From: Candidatus Saccharimonadota bacterium
GTDB taxonomy: Bacteria; Patescibacteriota; Saccharimonadia; Saccharimonadales; Saccharimonadaceae
Direction: 5' to 3'
Assembly: GCA_017512095.1 (NCBI GenBank)
Contig: JAFWHC010000003.1
Coordinates: forward strand, 62,001 to 126,000
Length of the DNA stretch: 64,000 bases
Made by a program: the position numbers and the translations under genes. Below the pieces are notes generated by a model that searched no databases, was not told where the DNA came from, and saw nothing but the letters and a program-made list of their open reading frames with translations. Shown here piece by piece: positions 57,318 through 64,000 of this stretch. Each line of letters opens with the position of its first letter. Position 1 is the first letter of the stretch.

Positions 57318-58319
57318 ATGGTAAAATTAGCCATCAACGGCTTCGGTCGAATCGGGCGAAACGCTCTCAAAATCGCCATGGAACGCAAAGATATCGAAAT
57401 TGTCGCCATCAACGACCTGACCGACACTAAAACACTCGCCAAGCTTCTCCAATATGATTCCAGCTATGGCATTTATGACTATGAAGTTAAATTTGACGAG
57501 AACAACCTCATCATCAACGGCAAGCGCATCCGCGTTCTCTCCGAAAAAGACCCAGCCGCCCTTCCCTGGAAAGACATGGGCATAGACGTCGTTATCGAAT
57601 CCACTGGTCTCTTCACCGACCCAGCCAAAGCTAAAGCACACATCGACGCCGGCGCCCGCAAAGTTGTCATTTCTGCCCCTGCTAAAGGTGAAGGCGCCAA
57701 GACTATCGTCATCGGTGTCAACGAAGATACCCTCGACTCAGGCGACGTCATTATTTCCAATGCATCTTGTACAACCAACTGCATTGCCCCAGTTATGAAA
57801 ATCCTTGAAGACAACTTCGGCATCGACAAGGCAATGATGACTACTGTCCACTCTTACACTGCTTCTCAACGTCTCCAAGACGCTCCGGCAAAAGACCTTC
57901 GCGAGGCTCGCGCCGCCGCTGAAAACATCGTTCCAACCACCACTGGCGCCTCCAAAGCCGCCGCTCTCACCATCCCGTCCCTCACTGGCCGCTTTAACGG
58001 TCTCTCGGTTCGCGTCCCAACTCCAGTCGTCTCCCTTGCCGACATCACTGCCGTCCTCAAACGTTCCGTCACCAAAGAAGAGCTCGTTAAAACTTTGAAG
58101 AAAGCCGCCGCCGAACCTTATTATGAAGGTATTGTTGATGTCACGGAAGAAGAGCTCGTCTCGACCGATTTCCGTGGCAACGCCCACTCCGCCATCATCG
58201 ACCTCCCGCTCACTGATGTCGTTGGCGGCAATCTCATCAAAGTCGTCGCCTGGTACGACAACGAATGGGGCTATTCCAACCGTCTCGTTGAATTAGCCGC
58301 CGACTTCGGAAAGGACTAA
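57318..58319 (+). CDS. gapA: Glyceraldehyde-3-phosphate dehydrogenase, type I
   Basis: A 333-aa glycolytic enzyme. The NAD fold starts with LAINGFGRIGRNALK. The catalytic ISNASCTTNCIAP (Cys) is at about residues 150-162, and NIVPTTTGASKAAAL and the final WYDNEWGYSNRLVEL are intact. It converts glyceraldehyde-3-phosphate to 1,3-bisphosphoglycerate. AGGAGG lies just upstream of the ATG, and TGaTATGAT at 57278-57286 may be the promoter. Confidence 0.98.
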   Translation: MVKLAINGFGRIGRNALKIAMERKDIEIVAINDLTDTKTLAKLLQYDSSYGIYDYEVKFDENNLIINGKRIRVLSEKDPAALPWKDMGIDVVIESTGLFTDPAKAKAHIDAGARKVVISAPAKGEGAKTIVIGVNEDTLDSGDVIISNASCTTNCIAPVMKILEDNFGIDKAMMTTVHSYTASQRLQDAPAKDLREARAAAENIVPTTTGASKAAALTIPSLTGRFNGLSVRVPTPVVSLADITAVLKRSVTKEELVKTLKKAAAEPYYEGIVDVTEEELVSTDFRGNAHSAIIDLPLTDVVGGNLIKVVAWYDNEWGYSNRLVELAADFGKD

Positions 58320-58325
58320 TAAATC

Positions 58326-58832
58326 GTGCAAATCTTCATCGCATCAGACCATCGCGGCTTCGCCTTAAAAGGCAAACTTTGCGCAGATTTGCTCCGCGCT
58401 CCAATAGCCGGAGACACCCCCGTTACAGTAACCGATCTAGGCCCAAAGTCCTACGACCCAGAAGACGATTATAACGATGCCGCCCGTGCTGTTGCGAAAG
58501 CTGTCCTAAACAACATCAAAATCGGCAAGCCTGACACCTTCGGCATCCTCATTTGTGGCTCCGCCATCGGTATCTCAATCCAGGCCAACCGTTTCAAAGG
58601 CATTCGCGCCGCCGTTGCGCAAGACCTTGAGGTCGCCGAGAGCTCAAGGAGCCATAACGACGCCAACGTCATCTGCCTTTCCGCTGACCGCCTCACTGCC
58701 GCCAAGGACCCCCTAGAGAGCGAAAAAGCCTATGAAGATTTGTTCGCCATTGTTGAAAAATTTTTAAACACGCCTTTCTCAAAAGAAGCAAGGCATCTCC
58801 GCCGCATTAAACGTTTAGATAAGGAAATTTAA
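58326..58832 (+). CDS. rpiB: Ribose-5-phosphate isomerase B
   Basis: A 168-aa RpiB, slightly longer than usual (about 150). It starts with GTG: IFIASDHRGFALK with the catalytic Asp and His. The Cys in FGILICGSAIGISIQANR (about residue 79) is the general base. The end is basic and helical. It interconverts ribose-5-P and ribulose-5-P. Its stop overlaps the rpe start by TAATG; rpiB, rpe and pfkB-type genes form one coupled group. Confidence 0.93.
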   Translation: MQIFIASDHRGFALKGKLCADLLRAPIAGDTPVTVTDLGPKSYDPEDDYNDAARAVAKAVLNNIKIGKPDTFGILICGSAIGISIQANRFKGIRAAVAQDLEVAESSRSHNDANVICLSADRLTAAKDPLESEKAYEDLFAIVEKFLNTPFSKEARHLRRIKRLDKEI

Positions 58833-59482
58833 TGGCTATCATCGTTCCAACCATCACCACCAACGATAAAAATCTCTATGCGCGCCAATATCAGATTTAT
58901 TCGGCCTTTACAAAGCGCATCCAGGTTGACATTTGCGACGGGATTTTTGCGCCCACGTTGCTTATGGACGAATCGAACGCCTGGCGCCAACCGGATTGGG
59001 CGGAAATGGACCTTCATATGATGGTTATGAACCCGTCGCAGCATCTCCCCACCATCTTAAAAATCAAGCCCTCACTTTGTATTTTTCACGCCGAAGCTAA
59101 CGAGAACTTGCTCCCAATTTTTGCCACCCTTAAGCAGGCCGGCATCAAAACCGGAGTTGCCATCTTAAAACAAACCTACCCTGGCAATATCGCACCCTAC
59201 ATTGAAGCGGTTGACCACGTCCTTATCTTCGCTGGCAAGCTTGGGCAGCAAGGCGGCGTCGCCGACATGCTCCAGACCGAAAAAGTCCCGATTATTCGCT
59301 CGATTAAGTCCGAGGTCGAAATCGGCTGGGACGGTGGCGCTAATATGCAAAACGCCCGTGCCCTCGCGCACTCCAACATCGACGTTATCAACGTTGGCTC
59401 CGCCATTGCCACCAGTCCCAACCCAGCCAAAATGTATGCCGACCTCACCGCGGAACTCGAAAAAAACGGAGTAGTTATCTAA
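58832..59482 (+). CDS. rpe: Ribulose-phosphate 3-epimerase
   Basis: A 216-aa TIM-barrel epimerase that interconverts ribulose-5-P and xylulose-5-P. Family landmarks are IQVDICDGIFAPT (metal Asp), MDLHMMVMNP, VDHVLIFAGKLGQQGG and IGWDGGANMQNA (second Asp). The sequence has drifted from the norm (VDICDG for HxDxMDG), but the metal residues remain. It overlaps both neighbours by TAATG. The residue order fits Rpe rather than indole or histidine barrels. Confidence 0.88.
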   Translation: MAIIVPTITTNDKNLYARQYQIYSAFTKRIQVDICDGIFAPTLLMDESNAWRQPDWAEMDLHMMVMNPSQHLPTILKIKPSLCIFHAEANENLLPIFATLKQAGIKTGVAILKQTYPGNIAPYIEAVDHVLIFAGKLGQQGGVADMLQTEKVPIIRSIKSEVEIGWDGGANMQNARALAHSNIDVINVGSAIATSPNPAKMYADLTAELEKNGVVI

Positions 59483-60447
59483 TGGCTCGCATCGTCTCTC
59501 TCGGCTCCGCTCTCCAGGACATCTATCTCATCGACCGTGACGATTTTGGCTCAATCGAATTCGGCAACGTCAGCATGTTCAAAAATCTTGAAATTGGCTC
59601 TAAATACGACATCGACAAGCTCGACTTCTTCATCGGCGGCGGCGGCACCAACAGCGCCGTCACCTTCGCTCGCTCCGGGCATGAAGCCGTCTATCTAGGC
59701 AACCTTGGTCACGATCCCGCCGGCGAGGCCGTCCTTAAAACCCTCGACGACGAAGGCATCGACAGTAGCTTCATCTCCTTTCCCGCCCGCGGCAAAACCG
59801 GCTGCTCAATCATTTTGCTCGACTCCAAAACCGGCGAACGCACTGTCCTCACTTTTCGCGGCGCCTCTGCTCGTTTCGACAACTTGAACGAAAACGACCT
59901 CGACCTTATCCAGCCCGACTGGCTTTACGTTACCACACTACGCGGCGATATGGGAACCCTCCTCCGCTTTTTCGAAAAAGCCAAATCGCTCGGCGCCAAA
60001 ATCATGTTCAACCCCGGCAAACTCGAACTCATCAACAACAAACAGGTCCTCGGCCTTCTTCAGGACGTCGACGTCCTTCTCGTCAACAAACGCGAAGCCT
60101 CTCAGCTCGTCGGCGGCTCTCTCCTCGAAGAACTCCTCAACCGCCTCAAAAATTATTGTCCAACCGTCATCATTACCGACGGCGCCATGGGCGGAATTGC
60201 TAGGAGCGGCGAAAAAACCTATCGTTTCGGCATCTATGAAGATGTTAAAATCAAAGACACCACCGGTGCTGGCGATGCCTTTGGCTCCGGATTCCTCGCC
60301 TCATACGCAAGTGGCGACTCATTCCGCACAGCTCTCATCTTCGCCAGCGCAAACTCCACCGGCGTCGTTCAACGCCGTGGCGCCAAAAATGGCATCATCA
60401 GTCGCGATATCGAACTTCACCCCATGCCAATCCAACTCATAAAATAA
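59482..60447 (+). CDS. PfkB-family carbohydrate kinase
   Basis: A 321-aa ribokinase-like sugar kinase. GGGGTNSAVTFARSG (about residues 53-67) is PfkB signature 1 and KDTTGAGDAFGSGFLAS (about residues 257-273) holds the catalytic Asp of signature 2. The substrate could be ribose, adenosine or a fructose phosphate. The position beside rpiB and rpe suggests a pentose. It starts at the rpe stop (TAATG). Confidence 0.9.
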   Translation: MARIVSLGSALQDIYLIDRDDFGSIEFGNVSMFKNLEIGSKYDIDKLDFFIGGGGTNSAVTFARSGHEAVYLGNLGHDPAGEAVLKTLDDEGIDSSFISFPARGKTGCSIILLDSKTGERTVLTFRGASARFDNLNENDLDLIQPDWLYVTTLRGDMGTLLRFFEKAKSLGAKIMFNPGKLELINNKQVLGLLQDVDVLLVNKREASQLVGGSLLEELLNRLKNYCPTVIITDGAMGGIARSGEKTYRFGIYEDVKIKDTTGAGDAFGSGFLASYASGDSFRTALIFASANSTGVVQRRGAKNGIISRDIELHPMPIQLIK

Positions 60448-60463
60448 TAACACGAGGAAAACT

Positions 60464-61252
60464 ATGCCAGAAAAAACCGAAACCCCAAAAGACCGCGCCC
60501 TAAAACCAAAAGGCGAACGTACTAAGCCCGAAGATTACCAGCGTCTCCGCGAAACTCTCGAAGACCTCGAAGCGGCCGACTTCGAACGCGTCAGCGCCTA
60601 TGGTAAAGATTTGCTTAGCGGCCTCAAAATCGTCCGCACCTTCCCGCAAGGCGTTACAGTCTTTGGCTCCGCTCGTTTAACCGAAAACAATAAATATTAC
60701 AAAGAAGCCAGAAAACTCGGTGAGCTCCTCGCCCAAAACGGCCACGCTGTCATCACTGGCGGCGGCCCCGGCATTATGGAAGCTGCCAACCGCGGCGCGT
60801 ACGAATACGGCGGGCGCTCTATCGGTCTCAATATCACCCTCTCTCACGAGCAGCATCCGAATCCGTATCTCACCGACATGCTCCAGTTCGAATATTTCTT
60901 CGCTCGCAAAGTTATGCTCGCCATGAGCGCAAAGTGTTACGTCTTCTTCCCGGGCGGCTTCGGCACCATGGACGAATTTACCGAAGTTCTCATTCTCATG
61001 CAAGAAAAAAAGATGCCCGTGATGCCAATGTTTCTCTTTGGTAAATCTTTTTGGCGTCCACTCGACCGCTTCTATGCCACAAAGATGACCTCACTCAAAA
61101 CCATCAAACCCGACGACCGTAAAATCTACAAACTCACCGACAACGTCGAAGAAATAGTTAAGGCCGCCAATAAAATCGGCCATCCCAAAGTCAAGTCAAA
61201 CTATTACGATGGTTTTTCCAGCGCCCATACCTACGAGCACTCCAAGATTTAG
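60464..61252 (+). CDS. LOG-family nucleotide phosphoribohydrolase-like protein
   Basis: A 262-aa protein of the LOG/TIGR00730 (lysine decarboxylase-like) fold. The signature residues are GGGPGIMEAANRGA (about residues 103-116) and PGGFGTMDE (about residues 164-172). Relatives hydrolyse nucleoside monophosphates to a base and ribose-5-phosphate, which fits the pentose-phosphate genes upstream. The N-terminal ~60 residues are charged and extra. GAGGAAA lies before the ATG. Confidence 0.88.
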   Translation: MPEKTETPKDRALKPKGERTKPEDYQRLRETLEDLEAADFERVSAYGKDLLSGLKIVRTFPQGVTVFGSARLTENNKYYKEARKLGELLAQNGHAVITGGGPGIMEAANRGAYEYGGRSIGLNITLSHEQHPNPYLTDMLQFEYFFARKVMLAMSAKCYVFFPGGFGTMDEFTEVLILMQEKKMPVMPMFLFGKSFWRPLDRFYATKMTSLKTIKPDDRKIYKLTDNVEEIVKAANKIGHPKVKSNYYDGFSSAHTYEHSKI

Positions 61253-61261
61253 TGCTATAAT
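61253..61261 (+). promoter_or_regulatory. Extended -10 of iscS-iscU
   Basis: TGcTATAAT begins directly after the upstream TAG stop and lies 6 nt before the iscS ATG. Confidence 0.65.
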
Positions 61262-61267
61262 AGAGGT

Positions 61268-62458
61268 ATGATTTATTTTGATACCTCCGCCACCACGCCA
61301 CTCCTGCCCGAAGTTCGTGACCGTATGATTGAACTCATGAACCGCTCCGTCGCGGGCGAACTTGGCAATCCCTCGAGCCTTCACACGCCCGGCTCACGCG
61401 CCAAATTTGAACTTATTAGAGCGCGGGAGCAAGTTGCGCAACTTATTGAGGCGCGACCCCTGGAACTGATTTTCACCTCCGGCGGCTCCGAATCCAACAA
61501 CACCGTTGTCCGCACGTTCGAAAACTGCCCGATTTTCGTGAGCGCCATCGAACACCCTTCCGTCCTCGCCCCCGCCGAAGCTTTCGGAAAACCTTGCATC
61601 AAAATCCCAGTCGACAAACAGGGAATCATCAATCTCGGCTTTTTCAAAACCAACCTCGAAAAGCTCGTCAAAGAAAACCCCAAACAAAAAATCCTCGTCT
61701 CCGTCCAACTCGCCAATAATGAAGTCGGCACTATCGAGCCGGTCAAAGAAATCGCCAATATCATCAAGAACATCAAACAAGAAACCAAAGCCAAAATTTA
61801 TCTCCACACCGATGCCACTCAAGCTGTCGGCAAAATTCCGGTTTCTGCAAAAGACCTAGGCGTTGATTATCTCACTTTCACCTCACACAAACTTGGCGGC
61901 CCCGTCGGCATCGCCGCTCTCTACGTCAAAACCGGCGCCCCCATGAAACCTCTCATTTTCGGCGGCGCCCAGGAAAACAAAAGAAGAGCGGGAACGAGTA
62001 ATGTTTTGCTAGCTAGTGGTTTCGGCGTAGCTTGCGAAATCGCAAAGGACGCCATAGAGAATTACGGAAAAGTTAAAAATGTCAGGGATTATTTAATCAA
62101 TGAAATAAAAAACAAAATAGAAACAACAATAATAATAACACCCCAAAAATCGCTACCAAACGTTCTAAATGTCTCTTTCCCGGCCGCCGAAGGCGAATCA
62201 ACCCAACTCTACCTCGACCTCGAAAACATCGCCGTCTCCACCGGCTCCGCCTGCGCTTCCGGCGACCTCGAGCCGAGCCACGTCATCATGGCCATGTACC
62301 ACGACGCCGAAATCGCTCATGGCTCCGTCCGCTTCTCCCTAGGTCTAAACACCTCAAAACAAGACATCGACGAACTCATGACTAAACTTCCAAACATCGT
62401 CGCCAAAATTCAAGACCTCTCAACTTTAAACAAGGAAACCCAAAATGCCAACAAATAG
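61268..62458 (+). CDS. iscS: Cysteine desulfurase (IscS/NifS-type)
   Basis: A 396-aa PLP enzyme. NPSSLHTPG, the HTDATQAVGK strand, SHKLGGPVG with the PLP Lys (about residue 206) and STGSACASGDL with the catalytic Cys (about residue 328) are intact. It supplies sulfur for Fe-S clusters and tRNA thiolation. The ATG follows a leaderless-type promoter. The iscU gene overlaps its end by 14 nt. Confidence 0.96.
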   Translation: MIYFDTSATTPLLPEVRDRMIELMNRSVAGELGNPSSLHTPGSRAKFELIRAREQVAQLIEARPLELIFTSGGSESNNTVVRTFENCPIFVSAIEHPSVLAPAEAFGKPCIKIPVDKQGIINLGFFKTNLEKLVKENPKQKILVSVQLANNEVGTIEPVKEIANIIKNIKQETKAKIYLHTDATQAVGKIPVSAKDLGVDYLTFTSHKLGGPVGIAALYVKTGAPMKPLIFGGAQENKRRAGTSNVLLASGFGVACEIAKDAIENYGKVKNVRDYLINEIKNKIETTIIITPQKSLPNVLNVSFPAAEGESTQLYLDLENIAVSTGSACASGDLEPSHVIMAMYHDAEIAHGSVRFSLGLNTSKQDIDELMTKLPNIVAKIQDLSTLNKETQNANK

Positions 62459-62855
62459 CAAAACCGCCGACCCGTGGGCCTACACCGACATCGTTAAAGA
62501 CCACTTTTTAAACCCCAGAAACTTCATCATGGGCGACGAAACAAAATGGCAAGCCGACGGCGAAGGAATCGTCGGCAACCCTGTCTGTGGCGACCAAATG
62601 CTCGTCAAAATCCGCGTCAAAGACAACAAAATCGACGACATCGGCTGGAAAACTTATGGTTGCGCCAGCGCCATCGCCTCAACCTCCGCCTTGTCCGAGC
62701 TCGCCAAGGGCAGAACCCTCGACGATGCCGACCACATTACCGCTAAAGAAATCTGCGACTTTCTTGGCGGCCTCCCCGAACACAAGTTCCACTGCTCCGT
62801 CCTCGGTCACCAAGCTCTCCATAAAGCCATTCAAAATTATAAATCAAAACTATGA
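62445..62855 (+). CDS. iscU: Fe-S scaffold protein (IscU/SufU-type)
   Basis: A 136-aa scaffold. The three cluster-binding Cys are in GNPVCGDQM, YGCASAIAST and KFHCSVLG, in the IscU/SufU order. It accepts sulfur from the adjacent desulfurase. The start is 14 nt inside iscS. Its TGA stop is part of the following promoter (TGaTATAAT). Confidence 0.94.
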   Translation: MPTNSKTADPWAYTDIVKDHFLNPRNFIMGDETKWQADGEGIVGNPVCGDQMLVKIRVKDNKIDDIGWKTYGCASAIASTSALSELAKGRTLDDADHITAKEICDFLGGLPEHKFHCSVLGHQALHKAIQNYKSKL

Positions 62856-62861
62856 TATAAT
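62853..62861 (+). promoter_or_regulatory. Extended -10 of gpsA, overlapping the upstream stop
   Basis: TGaTATAAT; its TGA is the iscU stop. AAAGGAGAG follows before the ATG at 62885. Confidence 0.65.
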
Positions 62862-62884
62862 AGTCGAAAAGGAGAGATTCGAAA

Positions 62885-63805
62885 ATGAAAATCGGAGTTT
62901 TGGGCGCTGGCGCTTATGGCACGGCTATGGCAAGCGTCCTTAGAGAAAACCGCCACACCGTAAAATTCTACGACCCCGCCAGACACCCCAACGTGTCCCT
63001 AGATGAAGTCCTAGACTGGGCCGAAATCATCTTTTTCGCCACACCCGCAAGCGTCGTCCGCATCCTTCTCAAGGAATTTCCCGACACCGCCTTCCGCAAA
63101 CCGGCCCTAATCGCCACCAAAGGCATCATGGACCTCAGTGTTTGGGAAAAATTTAACTATTTTGAACTCATCTCCGGCCCTGGCTTCGCCGACGAAATTC
63201 AAAAACAAAGACGCACAAAGCTCACTGTCGCCGCAAAAGGCGCCCTCGGCGGCACGACTCTCTCCGAAGATCTTCTCGAAACCTCTTACCTAAAATTCGA
63301 CAAAACCGAAGACCTCCAAGGCGTCGCCATCCTCTCCGGATTAAAAAACGTTTTTGCCATCGAATCTGGCCGCCGCGGTCTAGAAAACATTAGCAAAGAA
63401 TTCAAAGAATACCTTGCGCGGGCCTATCGCGAATGCGAACAAGTTCTCCTTGACAATGGCGGCTTTATCGAAACCGCTCGCCTCTCCGCCGGCCTCGGCG
63501 ACCTCGCGCTCACTTGTGGCAGCACCAAATCGCGCAACTACCAATTCGGCATGATTTTGAGCGGCCATAACGGTCTATTAGAGCGCGAAGACAATCTCCG
63601 CAAAAATCATCAATCTCTCCCGAGAAAACGCGCCGTCAAAATCTCTCGGAAGACCGCATTAAAAGACGCTAGAAGATTCTTGACCGAGAACACTGTCGAA
63701 GGCATCTTTGCCGCCAAAGAAATCAAAAACGACAACATTACTATCCCCAAAACCGCCGAAATTCTCACCGACATCTTAAAGCGCATTAATCGAATCACAA
63801 AATAG
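62885..63805 (+). CDS. gpsA: NAD(P)-dependent glycerol-3-phosphate dehydrogenase
   Basis: A 306-aa enzyme. IGVLGAGAYGTAMASVL (Rossmann), ISGPGFADEI, GLKNVFAIESG, the catalytic Lys in ATKGI, and LSAGLGDLALTCGSTKSRNYQFG are the GpsA landmarks. It makes sn-glycerol-3-phosphate from dihydroxyacetone phosphate for phospholipids, complementing cdsA. It is somewhat shorter than E. coli GpsA (339 aa). AAAGGAGAG precedes the ATG. Confidence 0.93.
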   Translation: MKIGVLGAGAYGTAMASVLRENRHTVKFYDPARHPNVSLDEVLDWAEIIFFATPASVVRILLKEFPDTAFRKPALIATKGIMDLSVWEKFNYFELISGPGFADEIQKQRRTKLTVAAKGALGGTTLSEDLLETSYLKFDKTEDLQGVAILSGLKNVFAIESGRRGLENISKEFKEYLARAYRECEQVLLDNGGFIETARLSAGLGDLALTCGSTKSRNYQFGMILSGHNGLLEREDNLRKNHQSLPRKRAVKISRKTALKDARRFLTENTVEGIFAAKEIKNDNITIPKTAEILTDILKRINRITK

Positions 63806-63824
63806 TCATAACCAAGGAGGTCCC

Positions 63825-64000
63825 ATGCCACTAAACACCAAACAAAAAGAAGCCGTCGAATATATCGAAGGACCTCTCCTCGTCCTCGCCGGTCCGGGCA
63901 CTGGCAAGACCCACTTACTCAGTAACCGCGTCGAGCATATTTTAAAAACCACCGACGCGAGTCCCGAAAATATCCTCTGCCTCACCTACACCGAAAACGG
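63825..64000 (+). CDS. UvrD/Rep-type superfamily 1 helicase, N-terminal part (3' truncated)
   Basis: The first 58 codons of a helicase cut by the window end. LNTKQKEAV is the Q motif and VLAGPGTGKTHLLSNRVEHIL is motif I (Walker A); LCLTYTENA-like sequence begins motif Ia. Members unwind DNA in repair and replication. AAGGAGG lies 4 nt upstream of the ATG. Whether it is UvrD, PcrA or an AddA-like nuclease-helicase cannot be told from this piece. Confidence 0.85.
   Translation, partial: MPLNTKQKEAVEYIEGPLLVLAGPGTGKTHLLSNRVEHILKTTDASPENILCLTYTEN

Noticed and set aside
1-64000. CRISPR arrays, insertion sequences, rRNA, tmRNA, SRP RNA and RNase P RNA
   Set aside because: I looked through the gaps between genes for repeats, inverted ends and conserved RNA cores and found none; intergenic space is very short.

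Overview
The window looks like a chromosomal segment from a reduced-genome bacterium of the Candidate Phyla Radiation (Patescibacteria), most probably a Saccharibacteria (TM7)-like organism. This is inferred from style and content, not from a marker search. Genes are densely packed with ATGA, TAATG and ATGNNTAA overlaps. Many genes start 5-9 nt after a -10 box, as in leaderless mRNAs. Cell-surface proteins are giant and Cys/Thr/Ser/Asn-rich. Peptidoglycan-branching FemAB genes, a sortase, and salvage rather than synthesis of nucleotides are present. TGA is used as a stop (e.g. smpB, the alpha/beta hydrolase, the DegT-like gene), so this is standard code 11. That argues against the UGA-recoding Gracilibacteria/Absconditabacteria. 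There is no rRNA, CRISPR array, insertion sequence or prophage.

Layout. 1-5.5 kb: end of a surface protein with an InlB-type repeat, a small membrane protein, then an alpha-glucan/surface operon (GT4 transferase, GH57 amylase, CotH-like kinase). 5.5-9.1 kb: tRNA-Ala, then trpS, an RluD-type pseudouridine synthase, a clamp-loader delta' subunit and a TPR protein. 9.2-18.2 kb is mostly minus strand: HD protein, tRNA-Tyr and tRNA-Thr with no spacer, a secreted cell-wall hydrolase with its membrane neighbour, VanZ, a HATPase domain, a YgjP-type peptidase, a P-loop kinase, a compact glucan phosphorylase and tRNA-Gln. Within it, tRNA-Thr(UGU), rpmG and a sortase read on the plus strand. 18.3-25.9 kb: secE-nusG-rplK-cdsA-rplA, a secreted nuclease, smpB-xthA, and metK behind a SAM-clan riboswitch, then rpsJ. 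26-31.2 kb: a five-gene translationally coupled wall operon (Mur ligase, alpha/beta hydrolase, DegT-like enzyme, two FemAB transferases). 31.2-36.7 kb: a membrane TPR-like protein coupled to a 1628-aa surface protein. 36.7-45.2 kb: ftsZ, nrdR, a thioredoxin-fold protein, ileS and a heterodimeric ABC exporter. 45.2-51.5 kb: a secreted protein, tdk-tmk, a FAD-linked oxidase and trigger factor. 50.9-56.2 kb: two more membrane TPR-like proteins and a 1317-aa surface protein. 56.3-64 kb: rpsL-rpsG, GAPDH, rpiB-rpe-pfkB, a LOG protein, iscS-iscU, gpsA and the start of a UvrD-type helicase.

How it fits together. The housekeeping set covers translation, protein export and folding, pentose-phosphate/glycolysis steps, Fe-S assembly, phospholipid precursors and thymidine salvage. 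The accessory content points to a life at another cell's surface: giant secreted proteins with a shared C-terminal domain, a sortase, a secreted lysozyme/C39-type hydrolase, a secreted nuclease, and enzymes that branch the cell's own peptidoglycan. The most unusual items are the recurrent giant-surface-protein module, the SAM riboswitch whose closing helix includes the metK start codon, a tRNA-Thr(UGU) with a degenerate T-loop, and an NrdR that has lost all zinc-binding cysteines.
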